Below, one piece after another: positions 1-6,605 of a stretch of DNA of 9,537 bases. The translations under genes and the position numbers were made by a program. The notes below the pieces were generated by a model. The model made no database searches, was not told where the DNA came from, and saw only the letters and a list, made by a program, of their open reading frames with translations. Each line of letters begins with the position of its first letter. Positions within the stretch are counted from its first letter, which is position 1. Source of the stretch: an uncultured Megasphaera sp. (GTDB lineage Bacteria; Bacillota; Negativicutes; Veillonellales; Megasphaeraceae); assembly GCA_900548635.1 (NCBI GenBank), contig URLP01000066.1, forward strand, positions 1 to 9,537, in the 5' to 3' direction.

Positions 1-179
1 GATGCCGCCTTGGAAGCCGGACCGCTGCGCTGCATGCTGCGCGCCCCCTTCGGCGCTTCCAGCGCAATCTGTTCTTCTTCCATCGTATTCCATTCGCCGC
101 ACTGCGGGCAGCGGCCGAGCCAGCGGCTGGAAACACTGCCGCAGTTGGTGCAGACATAACGGGTCTTTTTCTTTGCCAT
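1..179 (-). CDS. radA: DNA repair protein RadA, N-terminal part (cut by window edge)
   Basis: Only the first 59 codons are in the window. RadA (Sms) is a RecA-like, DnaB-like ATPase/helicase that acts in recombination and branch migration in the cytoplasm. The visible part is its N-terminal zinc finger: Cys10-x2-Cys13, then Cys24-x2-Cys27, with the family-typical stretch around SRWLGRCPQCGEWNT at residues 18-32. The start MAKKKTRYVC is typical of the family. The ATG at 179 is preceded by AAGGAG (190 to 185) at 5-base spacing, and this ribosome binding site overlaps the clpC stop codon, so translation is probably coupled. It is the last visible gene of the ctsR-mcsA-mcsB-clpC operon, a common Firmicutes arrangement. 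The RecA-like ATPase and Lon-like domains lie outside the window, so completeness cannot be judged. Confidence 0.93.
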   Translation of the reverse strand, partial: MAKKKTRYVCTNCGSVSSRWLGRCPQCGEWNTMEEEQIALEAPKGARSMQRSGPASKAA

Positions 180-188
180 GACTGCTCC

Positions 189-2621
189 TTACTCCGTCGT
201 AAAGACGAGCTTCTTCTTGTCCAAACTGTCGACGTGGATCGTGTTGCCGTCTTTGACGTCACCGCTGAGGAGCATTTCGGAAATCGGGTCTTCGACGAGT
301 TTCTGGATGGCCCGCTTCAGGGGACGGGCGCCGTAGGCGAAGTCCGTGCCTTCTTTGACGAGGATGTCGTCGGCGGCCGTCGTCCAGTCCATGGCGATGC
401 CCTTTTCGCCGAGGCGCTTGGTCAGGTCTTTGAGCAGGATGTCAACGATCTGGCGCAGGTCTTTCTGGTCGAGGGGCTTGAAGACGATGATTTCGTCGAT
501 ACGGTTGAGGAATTCCGGGCGGAAGAAGCGCTTTACGTCGGCCATGATTTCCTTTTTGGCTTCCTTGAAGGCACTTTCTCTGTCTTTTTCGCTGTCGCCG
601 CCGGTGGAGAAGCCCATGACCGGTGCCGACGGCTTGAGATGGGACGCACCGAGGTTGCTGGTCATGATGATGACGGTATTGCGGAAGTCGACTGTACGGC
701 CTTTGGAGTCCGTCAGGCGGCCTTCGTCGAGGACCTGCAGGAGAAGGTTGAAGAAATCGCTGCTCGCCTTTTCCACTTCGTCGAAGAGGATGACGCTGTA
801 CGGTTTTTCCCGCACGGCGTCGGTCAGTTCGCCGCCTTCTTCATAGCCGACATAGCCCGGAGGCGCGCCGACGAGGCGGGAGACGCTGTATTTTTCCATG
901 AATTCGCTCATGTCGATGCGGATCATGTTGTCCGCACTGCCGAAGAGCTGGGCAGCCAGGGTACGGGCCAATTCGGTCTTGCCGACGCCTGACGGGCCGA
1001 GGAAGAGGAAGGAACCGATGGGACGGTTGGCATCCTTCAGGCCGGCGCGGGCACGGCGGACGGCTTTGGCCACGGCCGTGACGGCGTCGTTCTGGCTGAT
1101 GACCCGTTTGTGCAGTTCTTCTTCCAAATGGAGGAGGCGCTGCGATTCCGTTTCTGTGATTTGCTGGACCGGGATGCCCGTCCACATGGAGACGACGTCG
1201 GCAATGTCATTTTCCGTGACCACGAGCTTTTCGTCGTCGTGCTGCTTCTTTTCTTTCTGGAGGGCCGAGATTTCCGACGAGACCTTCTTGCCGGCATCGC
1301 GCAGGGAGGCGCATTTTTCGAAGTCTTCGCCGGCCAGGGCCGCTTCTTTTTCTTTATTGATATCGGCCAGTTTCTGTTCCAGGTCCTGCAGTTCGTGCGA
1401 CGGCGCATAGACTTTCATGCGCACGCGGGCGGCCGCTTCGTCCATGACGTCGATGGCCTTGTCCGGCAGGTAGCGGTCAGAAATGTAGCGTGCCGACAGC
1501 TTGACGGCAGCCTTTACGGCGTCGTCCGTGATGCGGGCCTTGTGGAAGGCTTCGTAGCGGTCGCGCAGGCCGAAGAGGATGGCCACGGCGTCGTCTTCGC
1601 TCGGTTCGCCGACCAGGACGGGCTGGAAGCGGCGCGCCAGGGCGGCATCTTTTTCAAAATGCTTCTTATATTCGTCGATGGTCGTAGCGCCGATGCACTG
1701 CAGGTCGCCGCGGGCCAGGGCGGGCTTGAGGATATTGGCCGCATCCATAGCGCCTTCGACGGCACCGGCGCCGATGAGCTGGTGGATTTCGTCGATGAAG
1801 AGGATGATCGAGTCGTCCGCTTCGATGGCTTCGAGGATGCGCTTGATCCGTTCTTCGAATTCACCGCGGTACTTCGTGCCGGCGACGATGCTGGCCAGGT
1901 CAAGGGAAAAGATACGCTTGTCCTGCAGGCTGTCCGGCACGTTGCCCGTAATGATGCGCTGGGCCAGGCCTTCGGCGATGGCTGTCTTGCCTACGCCGGG
2001 CGCACCGATGAGGACGGGGTTGTTCTTCGTGCGGCGGCTGAGGATCTGGATGACGCGGCTGATTTCCTTTTCCCTGCCGATGACCGGGTCGATTTTGCCT
2101 TTCTTGGCCCATTCGTTGAGGTCGCGGCCGAACTGGGAGAGGTCGCTGCCGCTCTTGGCCGGGGCCGCTTCGCCGCCTTCGACGGCCGGGTCGTTCATCA
2201 GCTCGCTCAGGCGCTGGGAGACGAGGTCCGGGTCGATATCCATATCTTCGAGAATCTGGACGGCCATGCCGCTCCCTTCTTCAAGGATGCCCGCCAGCAT
2301 GTGTTCCGTGCCGACGTAGTTCTGTTCCAGGCGGTTCGCTTCGCGCACGGCCAGTTCCATGGCCCGTTTTGTGCGCGGCGTCAGGCGCAGTTTCGACGGC
2401 GTATCCTGGCCCCAGCCGACGTGCTGTTCGATGGCGCGCGTGACGTTTTCCGGCGTCAGGCCCAATTGGTTGAGGAGCAGGCCGGCAATGCCGTCTGTAT
2501 TGAGAACGAGACCGAGCAGGATATGTTCGGTCCCGACATAATCATGGTGGAATTTTTGTGCCGCTTCCTGCGCATACTGCAGGACGGCTTTGGCGTCATT
2601 TGTAAGACGATTGTTCATCAT
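189..2621 (-). CDS. clpC: ATP-dependent Clp protease ATP-binding subunit ClpC
   Basis: ClpC is the Hsp100/AAA+ unfoldase that threads substrates into ClpP in Gram-positive-type bacteria. The protein is 810 residues, a normal length. In order: a double Clp N-domain (about 1-142) with two GTEH motifs, whose Glu32 and Glu106 match the phosphoarginine-docking glutamates of Bacillus ClpC; first AAA domain with Walker A GAPGVGKT (206-213) and Walker B LFIDE (274-278); a coiled-coil middle domain with a UVR-like segment (about 411-464); second AAA domain with Walker A GPSGVGKT (542-549) and Walker B ending D614-E615; and a ClpP-docking loop reading VMGF (668-671), where most homologues have VGF, IGF or LGF. 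The ATG at 2621 lies 9 bases after AGAGGAAG, inside the end of mcsB; a second ATG follows directly, as in Bacillus. Six bases separate it from mcsB. No separate promoter was seen, so it is probably CtsR-controlled from the ctsR promoter. Confidence 0.98.
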   Translation of the reverse strand: MMNNRLTNDAKAVLQYAQEAAQKFHHDYVGTEHILLGLVLNTDGIAGLLLNQLGLTPENVTRAIEQHVGWGQDTPSKLRLTPRTKRAMELAVREANRLEQNYVGTEHMLAGILEEGSGMAVQILEDMDIDPDLVSQRLSELMNDPAVEGGEAAPAKSGSDLSQFGRDLNEWAKKGKIDPVIGREKEISRVIQILSRRTKNNPVLIGAPGVGKTAIAEGLAQRIITGNVPDSLQDKRIFSLDLASIVAGTKYRGEFEERIKRILEAIEADDSIILFIDEIHQLIGAGAVEGAMDAANILKPALARGDLQCIGATTIDEYKKHFEKDAALARRFQPVLVGEPSEDDAVAILFGLRDRYEAFHKARITDDAVKAAVKLSARYISDRYLPDKAIDVMDEAAARVRMKVYAPSHELQDLEQKLADINKEKEAALAGEDFEKCASLRDAGKKVSSEISALQKEKKQHDDEKLVVTENDIADVVSMWTGIPVQQITETESQRLLHLEEELHKRVISQNDAVTAVAKAVRRARAGLKDANRPIGSFLFLGPSGVGKTELARTLAAQLFGSADNMIRIDMSEFMEKYSVSRLVGAPPGYVGYEEGGELTDAVREKPYSVILFDEVEKASSDFFNLLLQVLDEGRLTDSKGRTVDFRNTVIIMTSNLGASHLKPSAPVMGFSTGGDSEKDRESAFKEAKKEIMADVKRFFRPEFLNRIDEIIVFKPLDQKDLRQIVDILLKDLTKRLGEKGIAMDWTTAADDILVKEGTDFAYGARPLKRAIQKLVEDPISEMLLSGDVKDGNTIHVDSLDKKKLVFTTE

Positions 2622-2627
2622 GGGAAA

Positions 2628-3692
2628 TCACTTCCTCTGGTAAGCATGGAGTACGTGCTGCACGGCTTCGGCCCGCTGGTGTTCCAGTTCTTCCCCGTCC
2701 AGTTCCGTGCCGGCTTTGAGCTGCAAATACGCCGGTTCGACGACGGTCATGATGGCTTCATAAGCCAGAGGCTGTACGGGGATGACATTCATGTCGATAC
2801 CGAAACGCAGGTCGCTGGCCAGGCTCAGGGATTCCTGATCGCCTAAGAGCCAGGCCTGGCTGAGGGTGCCGTACGTGCGCAGCCATTTATCTTTTAAGGT
2901 ATTTTCATTGTGGTCCCAAACGAGACTGCGGCAGTTCTGTTCTTCCTGGACGATCTGCGTCACGATTTTGCGCAGCTGGTCGAGGATGTCCGTTTCCGTC
3001 ACGCCCAGGGTGATCTGGTTCGTGATCTGGAAGATACTGCCGATGCATTCGTTGCGTTCGCCGTACATACCAGATACGGTGAAGCCGAATTTGGTAATGC
3101 CCTGGACGATGCGGTTGAAGCGCTTCATCAGGATCAGGGCCGGCACGTGGATGGTCACGCCTGCCGTAAGACCAGTCCCCGTGAGAGAGGGGCTGGCCGT
3201 GAGGTAGCCGAAGTCGTCGCGGAAGGCGAAGTCCAGATGGCTTTCCAGGGCATCGTCGACCTGGGCGGCCTGGTCCCAGACGCGCTGCAGGTCGAAGCCC
3301 GGCGCAGCCGTCTGGATGCAGAAGTGGTCGTCTTCATTGATCATGACCGAGACGGCGCCGTCTTCCCGCAGGAGGAGGCCCCGGTTCTTCGGATGTTCGA
3401 TGTGTCCGGCCGAGGAGAAATGCTTCACCGCCAGCACTTCCCGTTCCAACGGCGACAGTTCGTCGAGGGCGACGAAGGTATAATGACCGTGTCCCAGGGT
3501 GTCGAGCGTGCCGATTTGACGCTTCCCTTCTTCCAGGACTGCTGCCAGTTCCGTATCCGACGCCTTGTCGGGGAAGACGTATTTCTTCAGGTTCCGGTCC
3601 AGGCGGATACGGCTGTCGATGACGATGTCATTGAAGTTGCCCGTCCCGTCCTGCCAGGGGCAGAGCGGCGCTAAGAGCATATCGTGGACCAT
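2628..3692 (-). CDS. mcsB: McsB-family protein (protein-arginine kinase fold), probably catalytically altered
   Basis: McsB is a phosphagen-kinase-like protein-arginine kinase that, with McsA, removes CtsR from DNA and marks proteins for ClpCP. This 354-residue protein aligns along its length with that family: SRIRL (27-31), VMINEDDH (116-123), GYLTASP (162-168), GTGL (172-175), YGE (210-212), IFQITNQITLG (220-230). Glu120 and Glu212 are kept, as are Arg28 and Arg30. From remembered family motifs, several key positions differ: HLR is HFC (Arg to Cys125), LRA is LTA (Arg to Thr176), VRG is VSG (Arg to Ser207), NEEDH is NEDDH (Glu to Asp121), and the CPTN cysteine is Ser167. The C-terminal RDxxRA phosphoarginine-pocket motif reads LEHQRA (336-341). 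The fold looks intact and the reading frame is undamaged, so it is not a decaying gene; it may be an adaptor without kinase activity. The ATG at 3692 has a GGGGG-containing site 8 bases upstream and starts 3 bases after mcsA ends. Confidence 0.93.
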   Translation of the reverse strand: MVHDMLLAPLCPWQDGTGNFNDIVIDSRIRLDRNLKKYVFPDKASDTELAAVLEEGKRQIGTLDTLGHGHYTFVALDELSPLEREVLAVKHFSSAGHIEHPKNRGLLLREDGAVSVMINEDDHFCIQTAAPGFDLQRVWDQAAQVDDALESHLDFAFRDDFGYLTASPSLTGTGLTAGVTIHVPALILMKRFNRIVQGITKFGFTVSGMYGERNECIGSIFQITNQITLGVTETDILDQLRKIVTQIVQEEQNCRSLVWDHNENTLKDKWLRTYGTLSQAWLLGDQESLSLASDLRFGIDMNVIPVQPLAYEAIMTVVEPAYLQLKAGTELDGEELEHQRAEAVQHVLHAYQRK

Positions 3693-3695
3693 GGT

Positions 3696-4211
3696 CTATT
3701 CCCCCTTTCCGCCGTCCGGCATCTGGCGCTGGAGGGCGCGGATTTCATCGCGGACTTTCGCCGCTTCTTCGTAGCGTTCTTCCTGGACCAGTTTCTGCAG
3801 GTGCTGGCGCAGGCGCTTGACGTGCGTCGCCGTCCGGAAGACGCCGGTGCCGCGGTTGGGCACCTTGCCCGCATGCTTGCTGTGGCCGTGGATGCGGCGC
3901 AGGAGCGGCGGGATTTCTTCTTTGAAGGCTTCGTAGCAGTCAGGACAGCCGAATTTGCCGAGACGGTTGAATTCGCTGTAGGTCATGCCGCAGCTTTCAC
4001 AGCGCGGTTCGTCGCCGCTGCGGCCCCGGTAGTCGGGATAGGCCATCTTGCGGAAAAAGTCGTTATCGATAATATTTAAATCTCTGAAATTCGAGAAGTT
4101 CGTCTGTTTCTTCGCGCACGCGGCACAAAGGTGCAGGTCCGTACGCCGTCCATTTTCAATCTTGACGATGTGGACAACAGCCTCTCTTTTCTTGCAGGCA
4201 TCACATAACAC
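3696..4211 (-). CDS. mcsA: McsA, zinc-binding activator of McsB / CtsR regulator
   Basis: McsA is a cytoplasmic zinc protein that binds and activates McsB and helps inactivate CtsR. The protein is 171 residues with four CxxC pairs: Cys3/Cys6, Cys29/Cys32, Cys71/Cys74 and Cys89/Cys92. A UVR domain follows at about 130-165 (LQKLVQEERYEEAAKVRDEI is its core). I place the start at the GTG at 4211, giving MLCDACKKREA, because McsA proteins normally open with Met-x-Cys and because AAAGGA (4227 to 4222) then has a 10-base spacing. The in-frame GTG at 4220 would add three residues but sits only one base from that ribosome binding site. It lies 21 bases after ctsR and 3 bases before mcsB. All zinc-ligand cysteines are present, in contrast to the altered McsB next door. 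Confidence 0.93.
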   Translation of the reverse strand: MLCDACKKREAVVHIVKIENGRRTDLHLCAACAKKQTNFSNFRDLNIIDNDFFRKMAYPDYRGRSGDEPRCESCGMTYSEFNRLGKFGCPDCYEAFKEEIPPLLRRIHGHSKHAGKVPNRGTGVFRTATHVKRLRQHLQKLVQEERYEEAAKVRDEIRALQRQMPDGGKGE

Positions 4212-4232
4212 TGCCCTCACGTCCTTTCTGCC

Positions 4233-4688
4233 TCAATGGATGTTGAGGTTCTTTAAAATATCGCTGATGACCAAGAGACGCGTCCCTTCGTCATCAACAT
4301 GGCGGTAAAGCGATTCAAAGGTCAAATGGAGGATGACCGCTTCGTTGTTGGTCAGGCTGCGCCGCTTGAGGAACTGGTAGAGCATGGCATCCAGGTCTTC
4401 CAGGGTAATGCTGACCGCCGGCAGGCGTTCGTGCAGGAGGACCGGCGTGCGGTCCTGCTTCTTCGGCGTCAACTTGATGATGCGGACGAAGCCGCCGGAA
4501 CCACGCCGCGATTCGACAAGGTAGCCCTTGTCGTTGGAAAAGCGCGTGCTCAGGACGTAGCTGATCTGGGACGGCGCACACTGCAGTTCGTCGGCCAGTT
4601 CGTTGCGGCGCAGTACGATGTCGGAATTATCTTCTTCCAATAATTTATGTAATATGAATTGTTCAATCTTATCAGCCAAGACACTCAT
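4233..4688 (-). CDS. ctsR: Transcriptional repressor of class III stress genes CtsR
   Basis: CtsR is the dimeric winged-helix repressor of the clp genes in Firmicutes. The protein is 151 residues, a usual length. The N-terminal helix-turn-helix is clear (QCAPSQISYVLSTRF, 36-50), followed by the wing VESRRGSGGFVRII (58-71), and a C-terminal dimerisation/ClpC-interaction region (about 80-151). Arg62, which matches a McsB target in Bacillus CtsR, is kept. The glycine-rich wing, RGGGG in Bacillus and described as its heat sensor, reads RGSGG here (Ser64). I chose the ATG at 4688, which follows GGGGTG (4700 to 4695) at 6 bases; the in-frame GTG at 4697 lies inside that site. It is the first gene of the operon, with a CtsR-type operator in its promoter, so it should repress itself. 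Confidence 0.96.
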   Translation of the reverse strand: MSVLADKIEQFILHKLLEEDNSDIVLRRNELADELQCAPSQISYVLSTRFSNDKGYLVESRRGSGGFVRIIKLTPKKQDRTPVLLHERLPAVSITLEDLDAMLYQFLKRRSLTNNEAVILHLTFESLYRHVDDEGTRLLVISDILKNLNIH

Positions 4689-4731
4689 CAAAATCACCCC
4701 GCATAAAACAATGCAATATCGAATTTTTCTT

Positions 4732-4738
4732 TTTGACT
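4732..4738 (-). promoter_or_regulatory. CtsR-type operator heptad, downstream copy
   Basis: Second AGTCAAA on the minus strand, exactly 34 bases from the first and just past the predicted ctsR transcript start. The adjoining heptad position (AAAAATT) is degenerate. Two single good heptads about three helical turns apart differ from the usual tandem site. Confidence 0.65.
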
Positions 4739-4751
4739 TTCATACAACTCT

Positions 4752-4780
4752 ATTATATTCGTCTTTTTGACTTTATGCAA
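4752..4780 (-). promoter_or_regulatory. Predicted sigma-70 type promoter of the ctsR operon
   Basis: Read on the minus strand, a -35 TTGCAT (4780 to 4775) is followed after 17 bases by a consensus -10 TATAAT (4757 to 4752). The predicted transcript start is near 4745, giving a leader of roughly 57 bases before the ctsR ATG. One AGTCAAA heptad lies in the spacer and one at about +8 to +14, so a bound repressor would block polymerase. The elements are seen directly; function is inferred. Confidence 0.8.
4766..4772 (-). promoter_or_regulatory. CtsR-type operator heptad, promoter-spacer copy
   Basis: AGTCAAA on the minus strand, matching the heptad of the known CtsR consensus (two RGTCAAA separated by NAN). 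It sits between the -35 and -10 of the ctsR promoter. The expected partner heptad directly after the three-base spacer is poorly conserved (ACGAATA). The same 13-base context (tctttttgacttt on the plus strand, 4762-4774) recurs at 4728-4740. Confidence 0.7.
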
Positions 4781-4800
4781 CCCCTAACTGCTAACCCCTA
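4779..4800. repeat. Short direct repeat AACCCCTA x2 in the divergent intergenic region
   Basis: AACCCCTA occurs at 4779-4786 and again at 4793-4800, 14 bases apart, followed by TA[AT]. The pair overlaps the -35 end of the ctsR promoter and lies upstream of the transporter promoter. It could be a regulator site for either direction or a chance repeat; I do not recognise a known regulator for it. Confidence 0.4.
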
Positions 4801-4808
4801 TAACGCCA

Positions 4809-4837
4809 TTGTCGAACAGTATATAATATTGTATGAT
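4809..4837 (+). promoter_or_regulatory. Predicted promoter of the ABC exporter operon
   Basis: TTGTCG (4809-4814) and TATGAT (4832-4837) are separated by 17 bases. An alternative perfect -10 TATAAT lies at 4822-4827 but has no convincing -35 at the right distance. Either puts the transcript start upstream of the GGAGG at 4853-4857. Which of the two is used cannot be decided from sequence. Confidence 0.5.
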
Positions 4838-4865
4838 AAAGAGACAAAAAACGGAGGTGTTCTTT

Positions 4866-6605
4866 TTGAAAAGCTTAGGGCCGGGTTCGGTCAAGTACTA
4901 TTTCTATCAGGAAAAGAAGCTGTTGCTCATCGTCACGCTGAGCGGCATCCTTTATAATGCGGGCATGACGGCCGGTCCCTGGTTCGACGGGCAGCTGGCC
5001 CAGTATTTCTACGACCTCCTCGGCGGCAGCCGGACGGCGGCGGATATGTACGCCCTCTGCCTGACCTACGCCCTGGTCATCCTCGGCGTCCAGAGCGCCC
5101 GCTACGTCAAACGCCTCTATGTCCGCAAGTTCGCCAACAACATCAGTCTGGCCATGAAGGCCGTGCTCTACCGCCACCTGGTGCAGACGCCGACAGCGGC
5201 CATGGAAGAGGCCGACACGGGGGCCCTGATGACGAAGGTCATTTCCGACATCGACACGTGCGTCGAAGGGATGCGCAAGTTCACGACGGAAATCTTCGAT
5301 ACCGGCGTGGTCATGATTGCCTATATGGTCATGCTCTTCTGGTACGACTGGCGCCTGACGCTCTGCGTCCTCCTCTTCCCGCCCATGGCCTACTTCCTGG
5401 CCGACCGCCTGCGGCGCTTCGTCGCCCTGACGGCAGCGCGCAGCAAAGAGAGCAGCGGCGCCCTCTCAGGCATGACCCTGGACCGCATCGGCAATGCCGT
5501 GACCTACCGCGTCTACGGCGAAGAAAAGGTGCAGGACGAATATTATGAAAACTATTTGCAGGACTATGAAAAAAAGATGATTCTCGCCAATCTCTGGGAA
5601 AATACGCTCCAGCCGATCTACAAGGTCATCACCATGATCGGCACGATTCTCGTCGTCCTCTGGGGCGGCCGCAACGTCCTCGGCACGGGCTGGCAGGTTT
5701 GGGACATCGCCGCCTTTTCGACGTACCTGGCCTGCTTCGTCAAACTGGCGACGAAATCGTCCCACGCGGCGAAGCTCTTCAATGCCGTCCAGAAAGCCCA
5801 GGTCTCGTGGCAGCGCATCCAGCCCCACCTGCAGGCTGCAGCGCCCCTGGCAGAGGTCAAAGAAGCGGCTCCTGCCGACGTCCTGACCGTCCGCGAGCTC
5901 TCCTTTACCTATCCCGGCAGCACACAGCCCGTCTTTGCGCACCTTTCCTTTACGGCCCGGCCCGGTGAGATCATCGGCATTACGGGCCCTGTGGCCTGCG
6001 GTAAGACGACTCTCGGCCAGACCTTTCTCTGTGAACATCCTCACGGCGGCCATATTTTCTTCGGCAGCCGGGAGCTCGGCACTTCGCAGGTACCGCCGCA
6101 GGGTATCGTCGGCTACTGCGGCCATGATGCGGAGCTCTTTGCGGCGACGCTCAATGAGAACGTCCGCTTCGGCCGCTCCGGCGACATCCGCCGCGTCTTA
6201 GAGACGGTCTGCATGGATAAAGACTGCGCCTCTTTCCCCAGGGGTATCGAAACGCCCATCGGCGAAGGCGGCCAGCGTCTCTCCGGCGGCCAGCAGGCCC
6301 GCATCGCCCTGGCACGCACGCTCTTCCACCACTGTCCCCTCCTCATCCTCGACGACCCCTTCGCCGCCGTCGACATGGCCACGGAAAAACAAATCTATAC
6401 GAACTTGCGCCGCGATTATAAAAACAGTATCATCCTGCTCATCTCGCACCGCCTTGCCCTCTTCCCGCACCTCGACCAGGTCATCTGGCTGAACGGCAAC
6501 GGCAGCGCCATGGTCTCGACGCACGACAAGCTCTACCATGAACAGCCGGAATACCGCCGCCTCTACGATTTGCAGCACGCAAAAGGAGGCGGCCGCCATG
6601 CGTAG
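4866..6605 (+). CDS. ABC exporter half-transporter, first subunit (degenerate-site NBD)
   Basis: A fused membrane and ATPase half-transporter of the MsbA/drug-exporter type, 579 residues. The membrane domain spans about 20-305 with hydrophobic helices (for example 63-77, 144-160, 164-179, 252-266). The nucleotide-binding domain has A-loop Tyr349, Walker A GPVACGKT (374-381), signature LSGGQ (472-476), Walker B LLILD (492-496), D-loop AAVD and H-loop His528. The residue after Walker B is Asp497 instead of the catalytic Glu, and the Q-loop Gln is replaced by His420 (GYCGHD). Both mark it as the partner supplying the weakly hydrolytic site of a heterodimer. The start is the TTG at 4866, 8 bases after GGAGG; the in-frame ATG at 4833 falls in the predicted -10 box. 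It overlaps the next gene by 8 bases. The substrate cannot be inferred; no peptidase domain or precursor peptide gene is present. Confidence 0.9.
   Translation: MKSLGPGSVKYYFYQEKKLLLIVTLSGILYNAGMTAGPWFDGQLAQYFYDLLGGSRTAADMYALCLTYALVILGVQSARYVKRLYVRKFANNISLAMKAVLYRHLVQTPTAAMEEADTGALMTKVISDIDTCVEGMRKFTTEIFDTGVVMIAYMVMLFWYDWRLTLCVLLFPPMAYFLADRLRRFVALTAARSKESSGALSGMTLDRIGNAVTYRVYGEEKVQDEYYENYLQDYEKKMILANLWENTLQPIYKVITMIGTILVVLWGGRNVLGTGWQVWDIAAFSTYLACFVKLATKSSHAAKLFNAVQKAQVSWQRIQPHLQAAAPLAEVKEAAPADVLTVRELSFTYPGSTQPVFAHLSFTARPGEIIGITGPVACGKTTLGQTFLCEHPHGGHIFFGSRELGTSQVPPQGIVGYCGHDAELFAATLNENVRFGRSGDIRRVLETVCMDKDCASFPRGIETPIGEGGQRLSGGQQARIALARTLFHHCPLLILDDPFAAVDMATEKQIYTNLRRDYKNSIILLISHRLALFPHLDQVIWLNGNGSAMVSTHDKLYHEQPEYRRLYDLQHAKGGGRHA

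Noticed and set aside
1110..2846. A 578-codon open frame on the plus strand, antisense to clpC and the end of mcsB
   Set aside because: It lies opposite clearly recognised genes, has no ribosome binding site or family motifs, and is explained by G/C-rich third positions of the true genes leaving few stops in the opposite frame.
4233..4697. Longer ctsR starting at the GTG at 4697
   Set aside because: That codon overlaps the GGGGTG ribosome binding site; the ATG at 4688 has correct spacing and matches known CtsR starts.
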